NCBI GenBank assembly: GCA_039179985.1
Contig: JBCDED010000010.1
Span: forward strand, 1 to 64,000
Source of the DNA: JBCCMQ01 sp039179985
Lineage (GTDB): Bacteria; Pseudomonadota; Alphaproteobacteria; Rhodobacterales; Rhodobacteraceae
Direction of reading: 5' to 3'
DNA: 64,000 bases
Positions 53,626 to 61,888 of this stretch are shown here, piece after piece; the stretch's first letter is position 1, and each line of letters starts with the position of its first letter. Both the position numbers and the translations under genes were made by a program. Below the pieces are notes generated by a model that was not told where the DNA came from, made no database searches, and saw nothing but the letters and a program-made list of their open reading frames with translations.

Positions 53626-54528
53626 TTACGAACGGCGCTGCTTTTTCAGCCAGTCGCGCATGTCGACGATCCACTGGTAGCGCTCGTGGTCGACTTCGAT
53701 CCAGCCCTTCTGGGTGCTGTCTTCGCCGCCGGTCATTTGTTTGAAGGCCTCGGGGTCCTTCGTGACAATTTCGATCACGGCTTGCTTCATGTCGTCCTTC
53801 AGGCCTTGCGGCAGGTTACCGCGCGCGGTGAACGGACCAGAGGTGATTTCCGGCGACTGCCAGATCGGGCAGGCTTCGCCTTCGTCGATCATGTTCTTGG
53901 CGACCATGCGTGCGATGACGCCGTTAGTTTCGTTGGTCATCCAGGTTGCGGCGGCGTCAAACGTGCCCTGTACAACGCCTGCAACGCCGGACTCGTGGCT
54001 GCCGGAGAAAGGGATGGCCGAGAAATAAGTGGTGGGATCAACTTCTTTAGCGAGGTTGAAATAGGGCACGGCGTAACCGGAGGTCGAATCCGGGTCGGCA
54101 AAAGCCAATACCTTGCCTTCCAGTGATGCGAGATCGTTCAGGCCGCTGTCGCAGCGAGTCACGATGATAGAATAGTAACCGGTCGAGCCGTCGTTCTGCA
54201 GGCGGCTCAGAAGCGGTTCGACCTTGCCGTCGGTTGCGGTGTAGGCGGCCGCGTAGGAAGAAGAGCCGAAGAAGGCGAATTCGATCTGGTCGGCAGCAAT
54301 AGCCTGGATCACGCCATCGTAGTTGCCAGCCGTGAAGATTTCGACTTCCACGCCAAGCTCTTCCTCAAGATACTCTTCAAATGGAGTGTAGCGCGCGATG
54401 CGGTCTTTCTCATTCTCGCCCGACAGAATGCCGAACTTGATGACCTGATAGTCTTCCTTCCAGGCGTCGTCAGCGGCGACGGCCTGAGTGGCGAGCAGTG
54501 CAGCGACTGCAGCGGTGATGAAACGCAT
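53626..54528 (-). CDS. phnD: Phosphonate ABC transporter substrate-binding protein
   Basis: Periplasmic receptor of 300 residues. Signal peptide MRFITAAVAALLATQAVA. The PhnD pattern is clear: VIKFGILSGENEKDRIARYT, VEIFTAGNYDGVIQAIAADQ, EFAFFGSSSYAAAY, GKVLAFADPDSTSGYAVPYF and FDAAATWMTNETNG. It binds phosphonates and hands them to PhnE. GGGAG precedes the ATG at 54528. 57 bases separate it from phnC. Confidence 0.93.
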   Translation of the reverse strand: MRFITAAVAALLATQAVAADDAWKEDYQVIKFGILSGENEKDRIARYTPFEEYLEEELGVEVEIFTAGNYDGVIQAIAADQIEFAFFGSSSYAAAYTATDGKVEPLLSRLQNDGSTGYYSIIVTRCDSGLNDLASLEGKVLAFADPDSTSGYAVPYFNLAKEVDPTTYFSAIPFSGSHESGVAGVVQGTFDAAATWMTNETNGVIARMVAKNMIDEGEACPIWQSPEITSGPFTARGNLPQGLKDDMKQAVIEIVTKDPEAFKQMTGGEDSTQKGWIEVDHERYQWIVDMRDWLKKQRRS

Positions 54529-54585
54529 GGTAGTATCTCCCTGATTGCGTTTTCTGGTAGGAAATCGGGGCCTTGCGGCCATGAC

Positions 54586-55386
54586 TTAAGCAGGAACCTT
54601 GATGCCTTGGGTCGAGGTGACGGCCTCATCGAACTCTCTGAGACCGTCGAGCCCGTAGATGTCGCGCACCACGTCGTCTGTCAGTTGGGCGGCGGTTCCG
54701 TCGAACATCACGCGTCCCAGCCGCATGGCGATGATCCGGTCGCAATATGCGCGCGCGGTGTCCAGCGTGTGCAGGTTCACCAGTACGGTGATCCCGTCTT
54801 CGCGGTTGATCTGCTTGAGACCGTCCATCACTCGGGTGGCGTTTGCCGGGTCGAGCGAGGCGATGGGTTCATCGGCCAGCATAATCTTGGGGTTCTGGAC
54901 AAGCGCCTTGGCGATGGCCACACGTTGTTGCTGACCGCCCGACAGGGTGCCGGCGCGCTGCAGCGCCTGCGGCACGAGATCGAGCCGGTCAAGCGCCATG
55001 AGCGCCATGGTGCGCTCTTCATCGGTGAACTGCATCGCCATGGAACTGACGAAGCCGTGCTCGGCCAGCCGACCGATCAGAACGTTGGTCAAGACGTCGA
55101 GCCGTTCCACCAGGTTGAACTGCTGAAAGATCATCGCACAGTCCCGGCGCCAACTGCGCAGGGCCTTGCCTTTGAGCGTCGTGATTTCCATCCCCCCAAA
55201 CGAAATCGACCCCTCGGTGGGGTCGATAAGTCGGTTGATAAGGCGGAGCATTGTCGACTTGCCCGCGCCAGAACGACCAATCACACCGACAAACTGTCCG
55301 GGTGAAATGTCGAGCGAAACGGAGTCGACGGCTTTGGTTTCGCCAAAGTGGCGGGAGACGTTCGTGAGCGTAAGCGAAGCGGCCAT
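54586..55386 (-). CDS. phnC: Phosphonate ABC transporter ATPase
   Basis: Cytosolic ATPase of 266 residues. Walker A is GRSGAGKST (37-45), Q-loop MIFQQFNLVERLDVL, signature LSGGQQQRVAIAKALV, Walker B IMLADEPIASLDPANA, switch His in LVNLHTLDTA. I chose ATG 55386 (MAASLTLTN). The upstream 75 bases contain a Pho-box-like repeat and an 11-bp element shared with phnF, so phnCDEE has its own promoter. Confidence 0.92.
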   Translation of the reverse strand: MAASLTLTNVSRHFGETKAVDSVSLDISPGQFVGVIGRSGAGKSTMLRLINRLIDPTEGSISFGGMEITTLKGKALRSWRRDCAMIFQQFNLVERLDVLTNVLIGRLAEHGFVSSMAMQFTDEERTMALMALDRLDLVPQALQRAGTLSGGQQQRVAIAKALVQNPKIMLADEPIASLDPANATRVMDGLKQINREDGITVLVNLHTLDTARAYCDRIIAMRLGRVMFDGTAAQLTDDVVRDIYGLDGLREFDEAVTSTQGIKVPA

Positions 55387-55393
55387 AGATTCG

Positions 55394-55404
55394 TCCGAAT
55401 GAAT
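55394..55404 (-). promoter_or_regulatory. Putative PhnF-type operator before phnC
   Basis: TCCGAATGAAT on the plus strand is identical to the 11 bases at 61756-61766 before phnF. Here it is part of the inverted repeat ATTC-GTCC-GAAT (55390-55400 region). It ends 8 bases from the phnC ATG. Confidence 0.55.
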
Positions 55405-55432
55405 TATGTCGAGAACGGAATGCCCCGCTTCC

Positions 55433-55450
55433 ATGACACTGGAGTGACCG
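55433..55450 (-). promoter_or_regulatory. Pho-box-like repeat before phnC
   Basis: On the minus strand CGGTCAC-TCCA-GTGTCAT: two GTCA(C/T) cores exactly 11 bases apart, the layout of a PhoB box (CTGTCAT-N4-CTGTCAT). It lies 46 bases before the phnC start, in the phnM-phnC gap. Confidence 0.6.
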
Positions 55451-55461
55451 AACAAATAAGT

Positions 55462-56631
55462 TTATGCGACCACGCTCGACAGCGTTCGGTTTGCGGGCGA
55501 ACTGATCAAAAAAGTGCCGTTTTGATATACCGTCTCACCGTTACAAAGCGTCGCTACGACCCTGTCCCTAGCATCGACGATGGCCAGATCGGCGCGTTTG
55601 CCGACGGCGATCTCTCCGCGGTACGCCAGCCCGAGCGCCTGCGCCGGGTTGGCAGAGCCCAGCCGGACGGCGCCGGGCAGCCCACCTGGGTCCTGCGGTG
55701 CCAGTGACCGTATCGCGGGCAAGATTGCCGCCGGGTGATAGTCGGCGGCAAGTATATGCAATAGGCCCACGGCATGGGCATCGCGCGCCGAGAGGTTACC
55801 CGAATAGCTTTGCCCTCGCATGGCGTTCGGTGCCCCCATGGCCACCATCAAACCCCGCGCCGCCGCAGCCCGGGCGGCTTCTATGGTGACCGGGAACTCG
55901 CTGATGACCGCACCGATGTCCGCCATTAATTCCGCCTTAGCGACCGTGTCGTCGTCGTGGCTGGCAACAGGGACGCCGTAGCTGCGGCAAAGTGCGGAGA
56001 CGCGGTGGAGGTTCCTGACGATTTCCTCTTCGGGCGTGGCTGCGGCGATCCACGCCTTCACATTGGCGCGGGACTCTTCGAGCGTGATGCCCTTGTTGGC
56101 CGCGCGCAATTCGATAAAGCGCTCAAGGTTGCGGTACTGACCCTGACCGGGTGTGTGGTCCATGACCGACACCAGGTCGACGGCGCCGTCGTCCAAAAGC
56201 CCTTCGAGCGCGTCGATGGCCGCCGTAAAGGCAATGTCAAAACGCGCATGGATCCGGTGATCGACACGCATCTCGTCCTTTGCGGCCTTCAGGCCCCGGA
56301 TCACGGCGCAGGTATGGTTGTAGGAGCGCCGCTGGCCATCTTTGGCGCCACGCGAAAAGGATACCGAAGCGTAGGCCGTGGTAACGCCCGAGGCTGCGAG
56401 CCGCGCATCGAGATGCATCAACGCTACGTCCATGGGGAAATCCACGCCGGTGCGCGGTTCCAGTTCCAGTTCAATCATGTCGCCGTGCATGTCCACGAAG
56501 CCCGGAAACACCGTATGCGTCGGCTGCCCGCTGGTCTCGACGATCTCGGCGATCTGTCCGCCCTCGATCCGCAGGGCGCCGCAGGGGATCACCAGGTCGC
56601 GCAGGATGATGCTGAGGTCAGAGAGCCACAT
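55462..56631 (-). CDS. phnM: Phosphonate metabolism protein PhnM (RPnTP hydrolase)
   Basis: A 389-residue amidohydrolase-superfamily enzyme that removes pyrophosphate from ribose-1-phosphonate triphosphate. Metal motifs are PGFVDMHGDMIE (43-54), VMDHTPGQGQY, VASHDDDTVAKA and GAPNAMRGQSYSGNLSAR. ATG 56631 (MWLSDLS) has GGAGGAG upstream and lies inside the 3' end of phnL (14-base overlap). Length is normal. It ends the phnF-M unit before the phnC promoter. Confidence 0.93.
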   Translation of the reverse strand: MWLSDLSIILRDLVIPCGALRIEGGQIAEIVETSGQPTHTVFPGFVDMHGDMIELELEPRTGVDFPMDVALMHLDARLAASGVTTAYASVSFSRGAKDGQRRSYNHTCAVIRGLKAAKDEMRVDHRIHARFDIAFTAAIDALEGLLDDGAVDLVSVMDHTPGQGQYRNLERFIELRAANKGITLEESRANVKAWIAAATPEEEIVRNLHRVSALCRSYGVPVASHDDDTVAKAELMADIGAVISEFPVTIEAARAAAARGLMVAMGAPNAMRGQSYSGNLSARDAHAVGLLHILAADYHPAAILPAIRSLAPQDPGGLPGAVRLGSANPAQALGLAYRGEIAVGKRADLAIVDARDRVVATLCNGETVYQNGTFLISSPANRTLSSVVA

Positions 56632-57334
56632 CGATCCGCTCCTCCACCTGAACATCCGGCGTCAGGTCCACGGTCCGGTCGATCAGATGCGCCACGTCGC
56701 CGGGATGGTGGAACACACCGATCATGGCTGTGCCGCTAGACTTCAGCTCTGCGAGCCGCATCACGAGTGCCGCGCGGGCATTGGCATCGAGCGAGGCGGT
56801 GGGTTCGTCCAGCAAAAGCAGCTTTTGCGGCAGGATCAGCGCGCGGGCCAGATTGACCTTCTGCTGCTCGCCACCTGAAAACGTCGTCGGATAGGCGCGC
56901 CAGAGATCTTCCTTCACGCCAAAGGCCCGAAGGGCGTCCCGGGCTTCGTCAAGTGCGCGGGCGGGGTCGACGCCCGAGAGTCGCAGGGGCTCGGCCACCA
57001 GTGCTTCGGCACTGACCCGCGGGCGAGGCAGAAGAAACTGGGTGACAAAGCCGATTTCGGTGCGCCGCAAATGGGCGATGTCCACGTCCGCCGCGCGCGC
57101 ATGGTCGATCTCGCCATGGCGGGACTGGAAGCGGATGGCGCCAGACGCAGGCAGATAGGCCCGGTAGAGCGTGCGCAAAAGCGTGGATTTGCCGGACCCG
57201 TTCGCGCCTTTCAGCAGCACGAACTCGCCTGCATCCACGGTGAATGACACCTCGTCGAAGGCCTCGATGGCCTGGCCCAGATGGTGCAGTGTGAAGCCCT
57301 TTGACAGGCGGTCGATATCCAGAACCTGTGTCAT
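56618..57334 (-). CDS. phnL: C-P lyase ABC-like protein PhnL
   Basis: A 238-residue ABC ATPase without membrane partners, needed for transfer of the phosphonate onto ribose. Walker A is GANGSGKST (43-51), signature FSGGEQQKVNLARALILPQ, Walker B LLLDEPTASLDANA and the PhnL-typical GVFHHPGDVAHLID. Overlaps phnK by 4 bases and phnM by 14. Confidence 0.92.
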   Translation of the reverse strand: MTQVLDIDRLSKGFTLHHLGQAIEAFDEVSFTVDAGEFVLLKGANGSGKSTLLRTLYRAYLPASGAIRFQSRHGEIDHARAADVDIAHLRRTEIGFVTQFLLPRPRVSAEALVAEPLRLSGVDPARALDEARDALRAFGVKEDLWRAYPTTFSGGEQQKVNLARALILPQKLLLLDEPTASLDANARAALVMRLAELKSSGTAMIGVFHHPGDVAHLIDRTVDLTPDVQVEERIDVAL

Positions 57335-58128
57335 AGCTTTGCGTGCACCAGTTGCTGCGTATAGGCGTGCTGCGGATCTTGAAAGATCTGGTCGGAAAGG
57401 CCCGTTTCCACGACTTCGCCTCGCTGCATGACCATAACCCGGTCCGCCAGCGTGCGGATGACGCCCAGATCGTGGCTGACGATAACCATCGTGATCTTCC
57501 GGTCTTGCTGAAGGCGTTTGAGTGTGTCGAGAACCAGCGCCTGAACCGAAACATCAAGACCCGTCGTCGGCTCGTCAAGCAAGAGAAGCGCCGGTTCCAG
57601 TGCAATGGCCTTGGCCAGTTGAACGCGCTGTTGCATCCCGCCCGAAAGCTCAATCGGCGGCGCGTCCAGCCGTTCCAGCGGAAACTCGGAGGCCTCCAGC
57701 GCATCGGTTGCCTTGGCGCGCAGTGTCGCAAAGCTGCGCTCGCCAGCCACAAGCAGCCGCTCAGCAACGTTGCCAGAGGACGAGTGTGTCATCAGCAGGC
57801 CCAGATGCGGGTTCTGATAGACGATCCCGATCCGCTTGGCGCAGAGCATCCGGCGCGCAAAGCGATCGAGTTCGAAAAGATCGCCCGACACATCCGGCAG
57901 ATCGAGCGTATAGGTGCCCTCATCCGGCGACTGTTCGAGGTTCATCATCCGCAAAAGCGTGGATTTGCCGGAGCCGCTTTCTCCCACGATGCCCAGAACC
58001 TCGCCCGGATAGGCATGTGCCGAGACATCGCGCAGCGCCTGCACCGGACCGTAGGATTTTGAAACGTTCGAGATTTTGAGAAGCGGGCGTGTGGTAACGA
58101 TCCGTGGCGCGTCGAGGGTCAGGGTCAT
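57331..58128 (-). CDS. phnK: C-P lyase ABC-like protein PhnK
   Basis: A 265-residue ABC ATPase that docks on the C-P lyase core (PhnGHIJ). Walker A is GESGSGKST (49-57), the insert has MLCAKRIGIVYQNPHLGLLM, signature ELSGGMQQRVQLAKAIALEP, Walker B LLLDEPTTGLDVSVQALV, then VSHDLGVIRTLADRVMVM. ATG 58128 overlaps the phnJ stop (ATGA). Confidence 0.92.
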   Translation of the reverse strand: MTLTLDAPRIVTTRPLLKISNVSKSYGPVQALRDVSAHAYPGEVLGIVGESGSGKSTLLRMMNLEQSPDEGTYTLDLPDVSGDLFELDRFARRMLCAKRIGIVYQNPHLGLLMTHSSSGNVAERLLVAGERSFATLRAKATDALEASEFPLERLDAPPIELSGGMQQRVQLAKAIALEPALLLLDEPTTGLDVSVQALVLDTLKRLQQDRKITMVIVSHDLGVIRTLADRVMVMQRGEVVETGLSDQIFQDPQHAYTQQLVHAKL

Positions 58129-59039
58129 CGGCCGAACTCCCCGTCCTTGTACCAGGTCTCGCCCATCGCGATCTCGGTGCCTTCGCCCTTCCGAATGGTC
58201 TTCACCCCCCATTCGCTGTCCGAGACCTCATGGGTCGAGGTTCCGTCGTCTTGCGGAATCTCGTTCATGAAAAACCCGCGCGTGCCCGACCGGTGGCAGG
58301 TCAGATGCGCGTGATCCTCGACCTTGTAAGGCACATCTGAGAAGACTAGCGGCTCGACCTTGGTGAAGGGTGGCACGGCGAAAATGCGCTTTTCGCGGCC
58401 TGCCGACAGGATCGTTAGGTGCTTTGCCATGTTCAGCTTCGGCACGTCCCAGCGGGGGATCGGCGAAGGCGTCATCACGTGGCGGCCATGGACGAGGCTT
58501 GGGTAGGCGGCGCCCTGCATCACCCGGCCCGATCGGACGATCTGTTCATAAAGCTGCAGCCACATGCGGCCGTAGTCAGCGTCGGCGTGCATTTGCCGGG
58601 CGATGGACATGTTGGGCTGAACCGGGCGCAGGGGTTCAGGGTTCGGGACCTGCAGCACCAGAACCTGATCTTCGCGCAGGATTTCTTCTGGGATGCGGTG
58701 GCGCGACTGGATAAGATCCGCCTCCAGCGTATCTAGTGTGACGGGCGTGCCGGCCACCCGGGCGATGAAACGGCGGATCGAGGCGGCGTTCACGCTGTCA
58801 TCGGCGCCCTGGTCAATGACCTTCACGCGCATCTCGGGCCGGACCAGCGTCAGAGAGACCTGCAGCCCGCCGGTGCCCCAGCCGCGCGCCATGGGCACCT
58901 CGCGGCTGGCATAAGGCATCTGGCAGCCGGGTACGGCGACGGCCTTCAGCATCTTGCGCCGCAGCTCGCGCTTGGCCGATCCATCGAGGAAACCATACGC
59001 CATGGCCTCCCAGGGTTTTGTCAGGCGCGAAAGTGTCAT
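58125..59039 (-). CDS. phnJ: C-P lyase subunit PhnJ with a degenerate Fe-S cysteine motif
   Basis: A 304-residue homologue of the radical-SAM C-P lyase that splits ribose-1-methylphosphonate-5-phosphate. The fold-defining parts are well kept: PYASREVPMARGWGTGGLQV, KVIDQGADDSVNAASIRRFI, RHRIPEEILREDQVLVLQVP and AGREKRIFAVPPFTKVEPL. The C-terminal region is not. E. coli PhnJ has C-x2-C-x21-C-x5-C there; the aligned positions here are Cys248, Ser251, Val272 and Gly278 (TCHRSG... and EVSDSEWG). The DNA frame is intact through this region to the stop, so no frameshift explains it. Three of four motif cysteines, including the one proposed to form the thiyl radical, are absent. Whether it is active is open. 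Confidence 0.88.
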   Translation of the reverse strand: MTLSRLTKPWEAMAYGFLDGSAKRELRRKMLKAVAVPGCQMPYASREVPMARGWGTGGLQVSLTLVRPEMRVKVIDQGADDSVNAASIRRFIARVAGTPVTLDTLEADLIQSRHRIPEEILREDQVLVLQVPNPEPLRPVQPNMSIARQMHADADYGRMWLQLYEQIVRSGRVMQGAAYPSLVHGRHVMTPSPIPRWDVPKLNMAKHLTILSAGREKRIFAVPPFTKVEPLVFSDVPYKVEDHAHLTCHRSGTRGFFMNEIPQDDGTSTHEVSDSEWGVKTIRKGEGTEIAMGETWYKDGEFGR

Positions 59040-60100
59040 TCGGCAGGTTCGCTTTCGGTGGAGGCTGCGGCCTTTTTCGCCCGGGCGTCCCGCATTGCGT
59101 CGAGGGCGGACTGGAAGGTGACGTAGTGGGGCAGCTTGAAGTGGATGCAGAAGCCCGAGCTTTCGACGCCCTCGGTGTGGTAGAGGAAAAACTCTTCTTC
59201 CGTTGCAGACCCTTTCGCGGCGCCATCCTTGTTCAGATCCAGCGTCGCGGCGGCGATGCATTTGACCTCGTTCCAGCCGAAGGTAGCAGCAAAACCAAGG
59301 GACAGCTTCTCGCCTTTCTTGTCCACGACCTCGGCCTGGCTGATCTTGACCCGACCGGCGCTGAAGTGGCGCCCGTCGGGATGGGTGACCTTGATGTCGG
59401 CTTCGGCCAGCCGAACCTCGTTCACGGTCGGATGGGCCGAGCCGTAGCCGCGCATGGCCGAATAGCCTAGCGCCAAAGTTCCGCCTGTTTCCGACCGGGC
59501 GAGGCTTTGCAAGGTATGGGCGCGTTTGGCAGGAAAGAGCAGCGGTTCGCGGGTCAGGTCGGGAATGTCGTTTCCCGCGGTGGCGTCCGGCTCGGGCAGG
59601 TCCACCAAATCGTTCTGCGCCTGCCAGGCGCTGACCGAGGGCAGATGCGCGGGCGACGGCTCTGCCGCGGGTTCCACCGACGACGGCGTGAACGTGTCGC
59701 CCTGCAGCACATCTGTCGCCAGAATGCGGTGCGCGTAGTCAAGCGTCGGGCCCAGAACCTGCCCGCCGGGGATATCCTTGAAAGCCGCCGAGATCCGTCG
59801 GTGGGTAAAGAGCCCGTCCTGTTCCACGGGGTCGGCCACGGTCAGGCGCGGCTGCGTGGTGCGCCAGGCGCGCAAGAGCAGAACCGCCTCGTATAGCTCG
59901 CCACCCGTCTGCGCGAGCGCGAGCGCGGCAAGGTCTTCGTCATAGAGTGATGCTTCGCCCATGACCCGGTCGATGAGATAGGGCAGGCTGACTTTGATCT
60001 CTTGCACGCGGTCAGGACCAATATTGCCCATCTCGGACCGGAACAGGCGCTCGGCCTGTTCGATGGCCCGTTCGCCGCCGCGTGTTGCCACATAAGCCAT
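59036..60100 (-). CDS. phnI: C-P lyase core subunit PhnI
   Basis: A 354-residue subunit that, with PhnGHL, couples the phosphonate to the ribose of ATP (nucleosidase activity resides in PhnI). Starts MAYVATRGGERAIEQAERLF. Conserved blocks are LALAQTGGELYEAVLLLRAW, LARSETGGTLALGYSAMRGY and GSAHPTVNEVRLAEADI, and near the end VESSGFCIHFKLPHYVTFQS. Overlaps phnJ by 4 bases and phnH by 1. Length is normal. Confidence 0.93.
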   Translation of the reverse strand: MAYVATRGGERAIEQAERLFRSEMGNIGPDRVQEIKVSLPYLIDRVMGEASLYDEDLAALALAQTGGELYEAVLLLRAWRTTQPRLTVADPVEQDGLFTHRRISAAFKDIPGGQVLGPTLDYAHRILATDVLQGDTFTPSSVEPAAEPSPAHLPSVSAWQAQNDLVDLPEPDATAGNDIPDLTREPLLFPAKRAHTLQSLARSETGGTLALGYSAMRGYGSAHPTVNEVRLAEADIKVTHPDGRHFSAGRVKISQAEVVDKKGEKLSLGFAATFGWNEVKCIAAATLDLNKDGAAKGSATEEEFFLYHTEGVESSGFCIHFKLPHYVTFQSALDAMRDARAKKAAASTESEPAE

Positions 60101-60630
60101 CAGAGCACCCCTACGTTTGTGGAGCGGGGCAGACCCATGATCCGGTTTCCGTCCAGTACGAACAGCTCGAACCCCATGGGATAGCGCATAAGGCGCCTGC
60201 GGTCCTGCCAGAACCCAATCGGCAGGCCGCCGATGCCGACATCCAGCGACCCGTCAACGCCGGGCCCAGTCAGGCGCAGGCGCGGAGCTTTGGTCAGATC
60301 GGCGCTCAAGATAACGGTGGCCCCGTCATCTGGGTAAAGGTCGGAGCCCCGGCAGATTTGCGGTAGCGCGCCGAGGGAGGTGAGCGGCCCGAGAAAGACG
60401 TGGTCTGCCTCTTCCAACTCGGCTACTTCGGCGCCCGAGCGCAGGATCGCGGGGATCAGGCGTGGGTCGGCTGCGTAAACCCGGCATTCCCGGTCAAGCA
60501 ATGCGTCGATGATCTGTTGCTCGCCTGTGTCCGGCAGTTCGCGGATCTGGCCGGGACGGCTAAGCGCCCAGAGAAGAGCATCGTAGGTGGCGTTGGCGCG
60601 GGTGTCCTCGGCGGACGGAACAGGCTGCAT
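60100..60630 (-). CDS. phnH: C-P lyase core subunit PhnH
   Basis: A 176-residue scaffold subunit of the PhnGHIJ core. It has ANATYDALLWALSRPGQIRE, then DREC and AEVAELEEADHVFLGPLTSL, LTGPGVDGSLDVGIGGLPIG and RYPMGFELFVLDGNRIMGLP, typical of the family. One-base overlaps with phnG and phnI indicate tight coupling. Confidence 0.92.
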   Translation of the reverse strand: MQPVPSAEDTRANATYDALLWALSRPGQIRELPDTGEQQIIDALLDRECRVYAADPRLIPAILRSGAEVAELEEADHVFLGPLTSLGALPQICRGSDLYPDDGATVILSADLTKAPRLRLTGPGVDGSLDVGIGGLPIGFWQDRRRLMRYPMGFELFVLDGNRIMGLPRSTNVGVL

Positions 60631-61037
60631 CAGAAGGTCTCCATGTCCACGCGCGTTGCCTCAACCCGGCGCAGGGTTTCGCGGTCTACTGTGGCAAGCG
60701 CGGCGGCTTCGGCCTCACAAAAAGCCTCTGCCCCTGCGACCCCGCTGAGAAGGGCGAGATCCAGCAATGCCATGGCCATGGCGGACTCCAGATCATGGCC
60801 CCGCCGCATGCCATAGCCCTGCAGGTCGCCCGATTGGATGTGGGCCTCGCTGACCAGAACTTCGCCCAGATGGAAGGCCGTGCCTTCGACGGTATCCCGC
60901 ATTGGGAGCATCACAAGGCCCGTGCGGCTGTGGATGACCTCTATTTCGCCCAGAAGCGGCAATAGCTCTTCCGCCTTGGCTTTGAGCCGCCCGGCATCTG
61001 CCCTGGCGAGTGTGTCGAGCCTCGTATCAGTCATCAT
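60630..61037 (-). CDS. phnG: C-P lyase core subunit PhnG
   Basis: A 135-residue subunit. It has LGEIEVIHSRTGLVMLPMRD, HLGEVLVSEAHIQ and GYGMRRGHDLESAMAMALLD, the PhnG core. Two consecutive ATGs (61037 and 61034) are possible starts. Overlaps the end of phnF by about 11 bases. Confidence 0.92.
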   Translation of the reverse strand: MMTDTRLDTLARADAGRLKAKAEELLPLLGEIEVIHSRTGLVMLPMRDTVEGTAFHLGEVLVSEAHIQSGDLQGYGMRRGHDLESAMAMALLDLALLSGVAGAEAFCEAEAAALATVDRETLRRVEATRVDMETF

Positions 61038-61743
61038 CCCCGCCCATGGTGAATTGCACCCGTGCCGCTGACCAGATCACCTGGGCAAAAGCGATGGGGG
61101 TGCCATCGAGTTCGGTATCGACCGAGCGCACCACGATCACCGGCATGTCCGGATGCTGGCGCAGCATCTTGGCTTCGTCGGGTTTTGCTGACCGCGCGTA
61201 CATGTTTGTCTTGCCGCGGACATAGTCCTCGATCCCGTAAGACCCGTAGACTTCGGTCAGAGACCCCAGAACGTCGCGCCGCTGGACGATATCCGCGAAA
61301 CGCGCCGCATCATGGTAGGTTGCGCCGAAGGCGATAGGCACGTGGTCGGCCAGCGTGATGCGGCGGCTTTCAACCACGATCGCCCCGTCGTCGAGATGCA
61401 GGGCGCGGCGCACCCGGCCGCCGGCTGGAACCTGGTCTGCGCCCAGCAATTCGCCGGTCACCTCGATGCCCTGCGGCAGTAAATTCTTGCGCAGACGGGT
61501 GCGCTTGCCAATGGCGTAGGTGAGCAGTGGGGCGGCTTCGACGAAGGTGCCGCGCCCTTGCTCGACGCTGAGCTTGCCTTCCTTGGCCAGCGCCTCCACG
61601 GCGCGCCGGATGGAGTGGCGGCCTGTGCCGAATCGCTCGGCAAGTTGCGGTTCCGTCGCCAGGCGATCACCTGGTTCCAGTGTTCCGTTTTCGATATCCT
61701 TGGCGAGCGCGTCGCGGATCATGGTCCAGGTCTGTCGAGGCAT
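61027..61743 (-). CDS. phnF: GntR/HutC-family regulator of phosphonate genes
   Basis: A 238-residue regulator. The N-terminal winged helix is WTMIRDALAKDIENGTLEPG, DRLATEPQLAERFGTGRHSI and VEALAKEGKLSVEQGRGTFV. A C-terminal UTRA ligand domain follows (SRRITLADHVPIAFGATYHD). First gene of the leftward phn operon. An 11-bp element in front of it recurs before phnC, suggesting autoregulation and control of the transporter genes. A Pho-box-like repeat lies further upstream. Confidence 0.9.
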   Translation of the reverse strand: MPRQTWTMIRDALAKDIENGTLEPGDRLATEPQLAERFGTGRHSIRRAVEALAKEGKLSVEQGRGTFVEAAPLLTYAIGKRTRLRKNLLPQGIEVTGELLGADQVPAGGRVRRALHLDDGAIVVESRRITLADHVPIAFGATYHDAARFADIVQRRDVLGSLTEVYGSYGIEDYVRGKTNMYARSAKPDEAKMLRQHPDMPVIVVRSVDTELDGTPIAFAQVIWSAARVQFTMGGDDD

Positions 61744-61755
61744 GGGTAAAATACA

Positions 61756-61766
61756 TCCGAATGAAT
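61756..61766 (-). promoter_or_regulatory. Putative PhnF operator before phnF
   Basis: TCCGAATGAAT on the plus strand, identical to 55394-55404 before phnC. It begins 12 bases upstream of the phnF ATG. Confidence 0.55.
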
Positions 61767-61785
61767 CGCGGGGTACCTAACTCAG

Positions 61786-61803
61786 GTGACGTCGCGATGA
61801 CAA
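61786..61803 (-). promoter_or_regulatory. Pho-box-like repeat before phnF
   Basis: On the minus strand TTGTCAT-CGCG-ACGTCAC: GTCAT and GTCAC cores 11 bases apart, matching the PhoB-box layout. It lies about 43 bases upstream of the phnF ATG. Confidence 0.6.
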
Positions 61804-61888
61804 GGATGCGTTTTGGCCCCGGAAAACGCTCAAGAACCTAGATATTCAGAAGAACTTCTTTACCTGGTCGCCTCGCGGCGCAAGGCCT

